A DNA stretch of 5,732 nt from Comamonadaceae bacterium (GCA_013298415.1 JAAFHN010000194.1:1-5732), one strand, 5' to 3'; shown: positions 1 to 5,732, counted from the first letter of the stretch. The notes: generated by a model from the sequence alone, not told the origin. A program made the numbers and translations.

Positions 1-218
1 ACGTCACAGCGCCCAGCAGCATCATCAAAGCGCTCATCTAAGCGGCTGCACAAAGACCCTGGCTCTGGAGCCAGTGCCAACCCGCTCACCGCTGCCCCCA
101 ACATGCGCAGCCAAACCTGCATCCACGCGCCCTTGAAACCGGTGTGGCCCGTGAGGAGGACGCGCTTGAATTGCCAGGCCGATGCGACCGGCAATTTCCC
201 CGTTGCAAGTTCACTCAT
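1..218 (-). CDS. rfbG: CDP-glucose 4,6-dehydratase, N-terminal part (runs off the left edge)
   Basis: This gene is absent from a simple ORF listing because only its first 72 codons are in the window. I translated it by hand from the ATG at 218-216 and met no stop. The protein begins MSELATGKLPVASAWQF and continues into KRVLLTGHTGFKGAW (residues 18-32), the strongly characteristic first strand and glycine-rich nucleotide-binding loop of the RfbG family of short-chain dehydrogenases (extended SDR, Rossmann fold). The known family reaction is NAD-dependent conversion of CDP-glucose to CDP-4-keto-6-deoxyglucose in the cytoplasm. The start overlaps the rfbF stop as ATGA, and a GGAAAG ribosome-binding site lies 7 bases upstream (226-231), so the two are probably translationally coupled. 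Catalytic Tyr-x-x-x-Lys and the rest of the enzyme, usually about 360 residues, lie outside. The position right after a CDP-glucose synthase makes the assignment firm. Confidence 0.9.
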   Translation of the reverse strand, partial: MSELATGKLPVASAWQFKRVLLTGHTGFKGAWMQVWLRMLGAAVSGLALAPEPGSLCSRLDERFDDAAGRCD

Positions 219-985
219 GACCAGACTTTCCAGGGTGCGCGTCCCCGTTGCCACTGCTCGTCAAGTGAGGTTTTGTCTCTCAGTGTGTCCATTGCCGCCC
301 AAAACCCATGATGGCGATAGGCATTCAGGTCACCTCGCGCTGCCAATTGCTCAAGAGGCTCTCGCTCCCAAATCGAATTATCGCCAGCAATGCCATCCAA
401 AGCGGCGGGTTCTAGTACAAAAAAACCGGCATTGATCCACGCGCCATCGCCAGCCGGCTTTTCCGCAAAACGTCGCACGGTGTCATCCTCAAGCACCACG
501 GAGCCGAATCGACCGGGCGGTTGCACGATCGTCATCGTGCCAGCTTTACCCGACGCGCGGTGCGCTGCGATCACGGCCTTGAGATCGACGTCAGCCACTC
601 CATCGCCGTAGGTGCAACAAAAGGTTTTGTCATCGAGGTACTTGGATACGCGCTTCAAGCGGCCGCCGGTCATCGTATTGATCCCAGTGTCCACTAAAGT
701 AACCTTCCAAGGCTCGGCGTAACGGTGGTGCACTTCGAGCGCGTTGCTTTGTAAATCGATGGTGACATCCGAGCTGTGCAAAAAGTAATTTGAAAAAAAT
801 TCCTTAACGACATAACCTTTATAACCCAGACATACCACAAAATCATTGATTCCGTGATGCGAGTAGATTTTCATGATATGCCACAGTATCGGCATACCCC
901 CTATTTCAATCATCGGTTTGGGTCGAACACTGGATTCTTCACTGATTCGCGTCCCCAAACCACCTGCCAATATGACGGCTTTCAT
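215..985 (-). CDS. rfbF: Glucose-1-phosphate cytidylyltransferase
   Basis: The cytoplasmic enzyme makes CDP-glucose and pyrophosphate from CTP and glucose-1-phosphate, the first committed step to CDP-linked deoxysugars. At 256 residues it is full length for RfbF. Visible motifs, in order, are: the nucleotidyltransferase signature AGGLGTR at 7-13 with E16/E17; RPKPM at 21-25 (the conserved Lys of the nucleotide site); YGDGV at 126-130 with the metal-binding Asp128; EKP at 175-177; INAGFF at 184-189; a WE-x-x-PLE segment at 206-212; and MDTLRDK at 232-238, also typical of RfbF. The ATG at 985 is preceded by TGAGGA 9 bases upstream (995-1000), and the protein begins exactly at the family's usual MKAVILAGG start. 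It lies 38 bases after the membrane gene and overlaps rfbG by 4 bases. The 5' third is AT-rich and the rest is about 60% GC, an internal composition shift that may reflect recombination. Confidence 0.96.
   Translation of the reverse strand: MKAVILAGGLGTRISEESSVRPKPMIEIGGMPILWHIMKIYSHHGINDFVVCLGYKGYVVKEFFSNYFLHSSDVTIDLQSNALEVHHRYAEPWKVTLVDTGINTMTGGRLKRVSKYLDDKTFCCTYGDGVADVDLKAVIAAHRASGKAGTMTIVQPPGRFGSVVLEDDTVRRFAEKPAGDGAWINAGFFVLEPAALDGIAGDNSIWEREPLEQLAARGDLNAYRHHGFWAAMDTLRDKTSLDEQWQRGRAPWKVWS
226..231 (-). promoter_or_regulatory. Probable ribosome-binding site of rfbG
   Basis: GGAAAG on the minus strand lies 7 bases before the ATG at 218, within the 3' end of rfbF. It is a partial Shine-Dalgarno match; with the ATGA overlap it supports the rfbG start chosen here. 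Confidence 0.45.
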
Positions 986-994
986 CAGATAAAA

Positions 995-1000
995 TCCTCA
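995..1000 (-). promoter_or_regulatory. Ribosome-binding site of rfbF
   Basis: TGAGGA on the minus strand lies 9 bases before the rfbF ATG, in the 38-base gap after the membrane gene. The gap holds no clear terminator hairpin or promoter, so rfbF is probably co-transcribed with the genes before it. Confidence 0.5.
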
Positions 1001-1023
1001 TTGAAACAAATCACCATTGAGCT

Positions 1024-2427
1024 TTAACAATTTTGTGTAACACTGATTATTTTTGCAAGTGTGATTGCATTTGAATTCCAGCTCGATTTGTATACCCAGT
1101 CGCTCAAACCTGGATTTGAAACATCAAATTCGATGCTTGTTCGACAGGTGACATTCCAGCGAAAATCTTTCATCAGATAGAAATAGCTTGCATTTTCTCT
1201 GTACTGAATGGGAATGTTAACCGTGCTCACGGCTTGATGCTCGGCAACGGTGACTACGGGTGCGATATTTGGTGAGAGATAGGAGACCCAATCCTGCTTT
1301 CCGTAAGCCTGCCAAAGCAACAAATTGCTCTCAATAGGCGCCGCGCGAAAATCAATTGGAGTTTTGATCTTCAGCGCAACCAACCCCGGCGCGGGTGGTT
1401 GCAGCTGTTTGAGGGCGTTCACAACGCTGGCCTCCGTGTGCAATCGCTTGAGCTTTGACGCGAACCCTGGCAGGCCCCAACAGCTCAGCCAAACCAGGAA
1501 AGCGACGAGCATGCTGGCGGAGGGTGCCCACAGTCCAAAGCGTTGATTGGAGGGCCTCGAGGCGGAAGCGGGGGCCTGTAACAATGACGACACGGAGGCA
1601 ACCCACGCCGCGATCAACGCAAACACCACCATACCGAGCAGCATATGGCGAGAGTGCCAGCTCCCATACCAAACCGCGAAGGCGCCGAGCGCATTGGTTG
1701 AGGCCAACCAGGCCGACACGCCCCGTGCGCCAGGCTCGGGCAGCCACGCCCAAAGCGGGCCTCCCAAACCTGCGGCCTCGTAGGCTGCGATGGCGGCTGC
1801 GTAGAGCACTGCCAGGCTCAGCAGCTGTTTCTGACTACTGGATTCGCTAAGCCACAACTTGAATCGTCCACGCAGCCCGTATGTCAGTCCAGCCAGAGGG
1901 ACCAAGAGGAGCGCCCACCATGTGGCAAAAATGCCCAAACTGCGTGCGAATGCCATCCAGGATTCAAGCTGCAATGGATTTTTCACCTGATTGTATTGTA
2001 CAAACATCTCACGAGGCGCATGAAGCTTCCAAACTGCGACGTACCAAAACGCAGCCAGGACCAGCAAAATCCCAAGCCGTATCAGCCGCTGCTTAACTGT
2101 GGCGGTGGTTCGGGGATGCAAAAGCTGCTGCGTCATCTCCGAAGCGATGACAAACAACAAGTTCGAAGCCAATTGAAACGACAAGGCGATCAGAACCAAA
2201 CCCACAGATGCAAGACGATGGCTGCTGGACCAAATTCGATGCCCGAGCAATACGGCGTAAATCGCCAAAAAATGCCCCATGCACATGTTGTAGCCCATCA
2301 TCACGTACCATATCGAAAAGGCAAAAATAACCGATGCAATCAATATTGAATGAGCTTCGTCCAAGGCGAACCATTTGATGCTCAGCCTGCGGGTTTCGTC
2401 AGCAATTCCCACGACAGTGATGAGCAA
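1024..2427 (-). CDS. Polytopic membrane protein of unknown family, downstream part after an internal amber codon
   Basis: This open stretch of 467 codons begins at a TTG (2427-2425), with only a weak AGG 5 bases upstream, and ends at TAA. I do not recognise the family. Numbered from the TTG, it has about eight to ten hydrophobic segments, roughly at 27-45, 50-63, 72-95, 117-133, 167-185, 202-220, 240-257, 262-281 and 303-320. A non-membrane tail of about 145 residues follows, with cysteines at 428 and at the very last position. The topology (many helices, then one soluble tail) and the place next to CDP-glucose genes suggest a surface-glycan enzyme such as a GT-C-type glycosyltransferase or a polymerase-like protein. 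That is inference from context, and no catalytic motif was identified. The upstream fragment 2434-2676 is in the same frame, so the natural product is probably the joined protein of about 550 residues. Confidence 0.7.
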   Translation of the reverse strand: MLITVVGIADETRRLSIKWFALDEAHSILIASVIFAFSIWYVMMGYNMCMGHFLAIYAVLLGHRIWSSSHRLASVGLVLIALSFQLASNLLFVIASEMTQQLLHPRTTATVKQRLIRLGILLVLAAFWYVAVWKLHAPREMFVQYNQVKNPLQLESWMAFARSLGIFATWWALLLVPLAGLTYGLRGRFKLWLSESSSQKQLLSLAVLYAAAIAAYEAAGLGGPLWAWLPEPGARGVSAWLASTNALGAFAVWYGSWHSRHMLLGMVVFALIAAWVASVSSLLQAPASASRPSNQRFGLWAPSASMLVAFLVWLSCWGLPGFASKLKRLHTEASVVNALKQLQPPAPGLVALKIKTPIDFRAAPIESNLLLWQAYGKQDWVSYLSPNIAPVVTVAEHQAVSTVNIPIQYRENASYFYLMKDFRWNVTCRTSIEFDVSNPGLSDWVYKSSWNSNAITLAKIISVTQNC

Positions 2428-2433
2428 AAAAAC

Positions 2434-2676
2434 CTATGCAACCAAAAAATATGCAATTCCGGTGGCTTCACTGATGAACCGACAGAATAAAAATATTGCG
2501 GGCGTGAGGTACCAATTGCCATCCATGAAGGCGGCACGAATGTAGTTGAAATCACCGGTTTGCAGCCACACTTCGACGTGAATGCCATCGGCCATGTCTT
2601 GGGTAGCAAGAAACCATGGCCCCAGGCCTGTCAACAGGCAAAACGCCGCTATCGACCGCGCATGAGAGACGGGCAT
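2434..2676 (-). CDS. N-terminal fragment of the same unknown membrane protein, ending at an amber codon
   Basis: These 80 codons start at an ATG immediately after the ATPase stop codon, with a good GAGGG ribosome-binding site 5 bases upstream (2682-2686) inside the ATPase 3' end. The fragment has a first membrane helix at about residues 8-24. A polar stretch follows, with several acidic residues and aromatics (D28, D30, E35, D42, Y45, D52, W55, Y56), as often found in the first extracytoplasmic loop of membrane glycosyltransferases. A second helix begins near 57, and a third begins near 73 but is cut by TAG at 2436-2434. A stop in the middle of a hydrophobic helix is not a natural protein end. 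Reading continues in the same frame into the large downstream part, so this is the true amino terminus of a broken or misread gene. Confidence 0.65.
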   Translation of the reverse strand: MPVSHARSIAAFCLLTGLGPWFLATQDMADGIHVEVWLQTGDFNYIRAAFMDGNWYLTPAIFLFCRFISEATGIAYFLVA

Positions 2677-4611
2677 CTAAACCCTCGGCACCGCCGCCAG
2701 CAAGCGCTGCGTGTAGACGTGCTTTGGTTCAGCCAGAAGGGCTTGCGCAGCCCCCTGCTCCACGATTTTGCCTTTGTTCATCACGCAGATGTAGTCAGCA
2801 AAATACTCCACGACTGCGAAATTGTGGGTGATGAAGAGGTAGGCGAGGCCCATTTCTCTTTGAAGTTCGGCCAGCAGGTTCAGGATTTGGGCCTGCACGC
2901 TCACATCGAGCGCGGAGGTGGGTTCGTCGCAGATGATGAGCTTGGGCGCTACGGCCAGCGCCCGGGCAATGGCGATGCGCTGGCGCTGACCGCCTGAGAA
3001 CTCGTGGGGCCAGCGGGTTTGGGCGTCTTTTCTGAGGCCCACGCGCTCAATGAGTGGCGCGATTCGGGCCTGCCGCTCTTCTTCGCTCCACTCGGGTCGC
3101 AGGGCTTGCATGCCTTCGGCCAGAATTTCGCCCACGCGCATGCGCGGGTTGAGCGAGGCGAAGGGGTCTTGGAAGATGATCTGCATTTGCCTGCGGGCGG
3201 CCAGCAGGGCATCACCCGCGTTGGAAAGCAGATTCGCTTCGCCCAAACTGGCCTGGCCGGTGATCTGGGCGGAGCGATCCAGCAAACGCATCAAGGCTTT
3301 GCCGGTGGTGGTTTTGCCGCAGCCCGATTCGCCCACCAGGGCAACAGTCCGCCCAGCACTCAGCTCAAAGCTCACGGCATCCACGGCCACAAAACCCGGC
3401 GCATTGCGCTGCAGCCAACCTTGACGCTGCAGAAAGCTCACACGCAGGTCTTTCACAGCCAACAGCGGTGTGCCAGACAGCAATTTTGCAGAGAATGGGG
3501 TCTCTGTCCTGGTATTTACAGTGATGGATGCTGCGCTTTTTGTAGCGCTTTCGATGTCTGCAGCGCGCAGGCAACGCACGAGATGGGTGCTCGACGCGCC
3601 CGTCGACGACGCAGAACCGGCGGAACTCACGAGCGGTTCCAATGCTGGCGGCGTACCCGAGCAGTGTGATTGCGCATGGACACAGCGCGGCGCAAAGCGG
3701 CAACCTGAAAACGCTTGAGTGAGCGCCGGCACGGTGCCTGCGATGGCTGCGAGCGGCTCACCACGCTTGGCGGCATCGGGCAGCGCTTGAAGCAAGGCGC
3801 GGGCATAGGGATGCTTGGGCGCGGCGAAAAAATCGTTCGCGGTGGCGGTTTCGATGATTTCCCCGGCATACATGAGCGCCACGCGGTCTGCCATTTGCCG
3901 CACCACAGCCAGATCGTGGGTGATGAGCAGCAAGCCCATGCCGAATTCCCGCTGAAGGTCTTTCAGCAAATCCAGAATTTGGGCCTGAATGGTCACGTCC
4001 AACGCGGTAGTGGGCTCGTCGGCGATCAAAAGCTTGGGCTCTGCAGCGAGCGCAATGGCAATCATCACGCGCTGCTTTTGGCCGCCGCTCATTTGGAAAG
4101 GGTAGGTGTCGATCCGTCGCTCTGGCTCGGGGATGCCCACACGCTTGAGCCAATCGATGGCCTTGGCCCGGGCAGCAGCGCCGCGAAGAGCGGTGTGCGC
4201 CTCGATGGATTCAACGATTTGATCGCCCACCTTCATCACCGGGTTCAGGCTTGTGGCGGGCTCTTGGAAGATGATGCCCATCGCGCCACCGCGGTAGGCG
4301 CGCATCTCGGATTCCGGAATCGCTAGCACATCGATAGCATCAGATCTTGATTTTGATTGGACAGAGCTGTGATTTCCCTGCAAATTGACGATTTTCACCT
4401 GCCCTGCACGCACTTGGCCGTTGTCTGGCAGTAAACGCATCAGGGCGAGCGCCGTCATGCTCTTGCCGCAGCCGGATTCGCCCACCAAGGCGAAGGTTTC
4501 GCCGCGCTGGATGCTGATCGACACCCCATCGAGCGCCTGAACCAATCCCGTCTCTGAATCCAAGCCGACTTCGAGGTCGCGGGCGTCAATCAAGGGGGCA
4601 GCAGTGCTCAT
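2677..4611 (-). CDS. Double ATPase subunit of a peptide/nickel/opine-type ABC importer (fused DppD-DppF type)
   Basis: This is the cytoplasmic ATP-hydrolysing subunit that powers a binding-protein-dependent importer. It has 644 residues, similar in size and layout to the fused GsiA/YejF-type proteins. The first nucleotide-binding domain has Walker A GESGCGKS (44-51), Q-loop Q116, signature SGGQ (175-178), Walker B ending in DEP with E199, and H-loop H232. It is followed by the oligopeptide-type C-terminal region with CRFAPRC (304-310), C317 and C347, the cysteine set that can hold an iron-sulphur cluster in DppD/OppD. The second domain has Walker A GESGCGKT (427-434), Q481, SGGQ (539-542), DEP with E563, and H596. 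All catalytic residues are present in both halves. The ATG overlaps the permease stop (ATGA) and has AGGAG 7 bases upstream. Unusual low-GC inserts occupy residues about 75-97 and 355-377. The substrate cannot be told from sequence; peptide or glutathione-like solutes are typical. Confidence 0.95.
   Translation of the reverse strand: MSTAAPLIDARDLEVGLDSETGLVQALDGVSISIQRGETFALVGESGCGKSMTALALMRLLPDNGQVRAGQVKIVNLQGNHSSVQSKSRSDAIDVLAIPESEMRAYRGGAMGIIFQEPATSLNPVMKVGDQIVESIEAHTALRGAAARAKAIDWLKRVGIPEPERRIDTYPFQMSGGQKQRVMIAIALAAEPKLLIADEPTTALDVTIQAQILDLLKDLQREFGMGLLLITHDLAVVRQMADRVALMYAGEIIETATANDFFAAPKHPYARALLQALPDAAKRGEPLAAIAGTVPALTQAFSGCRFAPRCVHAQSHCSGTPPALEPLVSSAGSASSTGASSTHLVRCLRAADIESATKSAASITVNTRTETPFSAKLLSGTPLLAVKDLRVSFLQRQGWLQRNAPGFVAVDAVSFELSAGRTVALVGESGCGKTTTGKALMRLLDRSAQITGQASLGEANLLSNAGDALLAARRQMQIIFQDPFASLNPRMRVGEILAEGMQALRPEWSEEERQARIAPLIERVGLRKDAQTRWPHEFSGGQRQRIAIARALAVAPKLIICDEPTSALDVSVQAQILNLLAELQREMGLAYLFITHNFAVVEYFADYICVMNKGKIVEQGAAQALLAEPKHVYTQRLLAAVPRV
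2682..2686 (-). promoter_or_regulatory. Ribosome-binding site of the membrane gene, inside the ATPase 3' end
   Basis: GAGGG on the minus strand sits 5 bases before the ATG at 2676, within the last Pro-Arg-Val codons of the ATPase. Stop and start are contiguous (TAGATG), so ribosomes finishing the ATPase can restart at once. This site supports 2676 as the true start of the membrane gene. Confidence 0.6.
3481..3547 (-). repeat. Candidate REP-like repeat, copy 2, translated within the ATPase gene
   Basis: Read on the minus strand this 67-base stretch (about 45% GC) begins CGCTACA, has AGCATC and GGACAGAG at the same offsets as copy 1, and ends CTGCAAAATTG. It contains a small hairpin (GCGCT at 3533-3537 with AGCGC at 3544-3548). 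It encodes residues 355-377, in the linker between the two ATPase halves. The GGACAGAG plus TGCAAAATTG pattern reminds me of REP-type palindromes associated with Y1 (RAYT) transposases in proteobacteria. That resemblance is from memory and unverified. Confidence 0.45.
4321..4387 (+). repeat. Candidate REP-like repeat, copy 1, translated within the ATPase gene
   Basis: This 67-base stretch is about 45% GC inside a gene of about 60% GC. Read on the plus strand it begins CGCTA, has AGCATC at offset 16 and GGACAGAG at offset 39, and ends CTGCAAATTG. The same blocks at the same offsets occur in copy 2 on the opposite strand. By hand count about 34 of 67 positions agree without gaps. In the gene it encodes residues 75-97, a polar Ser/Gln/Lys/Asp-rich insert with unusual codons such as AGA, TCA and CTA, where related ATPases have a short turn. 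Confidence 0.45.
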
Positions 4612-5717
4612 GGCTTGGCTCCTGCAACAGCGGCGCTGCTCGGTTTGGCGCTGCCGAGCTTCAGCTTGAAGGTGCGGGCGCGTGGGTCAAAAGCTTGCTG
4701 CACGCCATCGGCAAACAAGTTGCTCGCGAGCACGAGCGTGACCATGAAGCCAAAAGCGGAAGCAAAGCTCCACCACACAATGGGGTCGCGGCTCAGTTCG
4801 CCGCGCGCTTGGTTGATCATGCCGCCAAAGCTGTTCATGCTCGGATCAACCCCCACGCCCACGTAGCTCAGCACGGCTTCGTAGAGCACGTATTCACAAA
4901 AACCGAGCACGGTGGTGATCAACACCAAGTGCATCACATTGGGCAGGATGTGTCGCGCCATCACCCGCACGGGGCTCACGCCAAATGCCACCGCCGCTTG
5001 CACGAAATCCAGCTCACGCAATTTCATGGTCTCTGCCCGGATCAGGCGGCAGAGCGTGGCCCAGCTCGTGAGTCCCAAAATCACGCAGACCGCAAAGAGC
5101 CGCACATCGGCCCGCTCCAGCGAGGTGTCGTACAGCTCGGGGTGCGTGTCCAAGTAAACCTGCACCATCAACACGCTGGCTGCGATCAGCAGCACTGCCG
5201 GGATGCTGGACAAGGTGGTGTACACATACTGGATCACATCATCCACCCAGCCTCGAAAGTAGCCGGCCATCACGCCCAGAACCACGGCGAACGGCAATGT
5301 GGCCAGCGTGGCCAAGCCACCTACAACGAAGGCGGTGCGGATGGACTTCAGCGCCTGCACGAGCACATCGTTGCCCGTGCGATCCGTGCCCAGCACGTGA
5401 TACGCCTGGGCAACGCTCACGCAGGCGCCCGCTGCCAGCGCCAGCAAGCTGAACGTGATCCAAGCGGCACGCAGCGGCAGCTCCGTGTCGTTTCGCCACA
5501 CAGCACCCATGCCCTGGGCCAGACCCCGCGAGGCAGTGACCGCAGCAATCCCACCAAACCAAACCAAGCCCAGCAGCGAGAGCACCACGCCCCCCGCAAG
5601 CCCGATCAGTGTGCGCGTGAGCAAATCAGCACTGTGCCCTTGCGGCGATGCCAAGTGGGAGCCCGCAAACTCCAAGCGCGGCGCTTCCCGCCCCACCTTG
5701 CCGCCAGGCAGTTCCAC
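4608..5717 (-). CDS. Inner-membrane permease of a peptide-type ABC importer (DppC/OppC-like)
   Basis: One of the two channel-forming subunits of the importer served by the ATPase that follows. It has 369 residues when started at the GTG at 5717. The characteristic HVLGTDRTGNDVL at 107-119 corresponds to the HxLGTDxxGRD signature after the first helix of DppC. The cytoplasmic coupling (EAA-type) loop lies at about 229-260, with AAVAFGVSP and HILPN. Hydrophobic segments lie near 39-60, 84-104, 127-152, 167-187, 206-224, 262-285 and 317-339. It is longer than typical DppC (about 300), mainly through an extra N-terminal helix and a polar tail. The frame stays open to the window edge (F-S-K-E-T before the GTG), so the true start may lie upstream; the AAGGA near the GTG leaves only 4 bases of spacing. 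The partner permease and binding protein are not in the window. Confidence 0.92.
   Translation of the reverse strand: MELPGGKVGREAPRLEFAGSHLASPQGHSADLLTRTLIGLAGGVVLSLLGLVWFGGIAAVTASRGLAQGMGAVWRNDTELPLRAAWITFSLLALAAGACVSVAQAYHVLGTDRTGNDVLVQALKSIRTAFVVGGLATLATLPFAVVLGVMAGYFRGWVDDVIQYVYTTLSSIPAVLLIAASVLMVQVYLDTHPELYDTSLERADVRLFAVCVILGLTSWATLCRLIRAETMKLRELDFVQAAVAFGVSPVRVMARHILPNVMHLVLITTVLGFCEYVLYEAVLSYVGVGVDPSMNSFGGMINQARGELSRDPIVWWSFASAFGFMVTLVLASNLFADGVQQAFDPRARTFKLKLGSAKPSSAAVAGAKP
4619..4623 (-). promoter_or_regulatory. Ribosome-binding site of the fused ATPase gene
   Basis: AGGAG on the minus strand lies 7 bases before the ATG at 4611, inside the last codons of the permease gene. It fixes the ATPase start and, with the ATGA overlap, points to translational coupling. 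Confidence 0.7.
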
Positions 5718-5732
5718 GGTTTCCTTAGAAAA

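Larger units (their letters stand above)
1024..2676 (-). pseudogene. Composite reading of the membrane gene, interrupted by one in-frame amber codon
   Basis: Taken together, 2676 to 1024 is a single frame of 550 codons plus stop with one internal TAG as codon 81. Reading through it gives a continuous third membrane helix with the order A-Y-F-L-V-A, stop, V-F-L-L-I-T-V-V. A single base change from TTG (Leu) or TGG (Trp) would create the stop. No other disruption is seen across the remaining 549 codons, so any inactivation is recent, or the stop is a base-call error. Runs of six and seven T (minus strand) flank the stop. Paired opposite indels in them would also remove it. Confidence 0.6.

Noticed and set aside
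986..1023. Rho-independent terminator in the 38-base gap before rfbF
   Set aside because: No GC-rich stem followed by a T-run is present on the minus strand; the gap contains only a ribosome-binding site.
1024..1080. A promoter for rfbF in the AT-rich end of the membrane gene (minus strand TTGCAA followed by AAAATT at about 18 bases)
   Set aside because: The -10 match is only about half of the consensus, and AT-rich sequence alone gives such hits. No operator or hairpin supports it.
1352..2374. Additional frames overlapping the membrane gene on both strands (for example 1352-1753 minus, 1455-1850 plus, 1996-2349 plus)
   Set aside because: They overlap the hydrophobic protein, have compositionally odd Arg/Pro/Ala-rich or mixed translations, and lack convincing ribosome-binding sites or neighbour logic.
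2434..2679. Genome-wide TAG reassignment or programmed readthrough, since the ATPase also ends in TAG and the next codons stay in frame
   Set aside because: The ATPase ends where related proteins end (L-L-A-A-V-P-R-V), followed by a clear new start with its own ribosome-binding site. No stem-loop or suppressor tRNA is visible, so one internal TAG does not justify recoding.
3004..4326. Long plus-strand open frames (3004-3669 and 3715-4326) opposite the ATPase gene
   Set aside because: They are antisense shadows of a gene with all ABC motifs intact on the minus strand. Their translations show no recognisable domain, and such open frames are expected opposite GC-rich coding sequence.
5718..5732. 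Upstream gene end or promoter before the permease
   Set aside because: Only 15 bases are available, and they are an open in-frame extension of the permease, so nothing can be concluded.

Overview
The window is one strand of closely packed genes, all read leftward (minus strand) with no gap above about 40 bases. It joins two unrelated modules: the end of a peptide/opine-type ABC importer on the right and the start of a CDP-glucose sugar-nucleotide pathway on the left. The coding style suggests a Gram-negative, moderately GC-rich proteobacterium. A betaproteobacterium of the Burkholderiales (Comamonadaceae-like) is my best guess; this is inference only, because there is no rRNA or marker gene here.

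Right part (about 5717 down to 2677): a DppC/OppC-type inner-membrane permease overlaps by 4 bases (ATGA) a double-headed ATPase in which the DppD-like and DppF-like nucleotide-binding domains are fused in one 644-residue chain. Together they would form half of the membrane channel and the complete engine of an importer. The second permease and the substrate-binding protein should lie upstream, beyond base 5732. The ATPase gene carries two lower-GC stretches (4321-4387 and 3481-3547) that resemble each other in opposite orientation. They look like old REP-type repeat elements now translated as part of the protein.

Middle part (2676 down to 1024): directly after the ATPase stop codon (TAG immediately followed by ATG) begins a polytopic membrane protein of unknown family. 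Its frame is interrupted by an amber codon at 2434-2436, inside a predicted membrane helix. Both sides of the stop are in the same frame and together make a sensible protein of about 550 codons. It is a nonsense-mutated pseudogene, a sequencing artefact, or a gene read from a weak internal TTG start.

Left part (985 down to 1): glucose-1-phosphate cytidylyltransferase (rfbF), complete and with all expected motifs, overlaps by 4 bases the start of CDP-glucose 4,6-dehydratase (rfbG), which runs off the left edge. These two enzymes convert glucose-1-phosphate to CDP-4-keto-6-deoxyglucose, the branch point for 3,6-dideoxy and branched sugars of O-antigens or other surface glycans. The final sugar cannot be told from this window. 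GC content falls to about 30% in parts of the rfbF 5' end and the membrane gene, against about 60% in the transporter genes and the rfbF 3' half. Such a mosaic is common in exchanged surface-polysaccharide loci.

I saw no RNA genes, CRISPR array, insertion sequence, convincing promoter or terminator.
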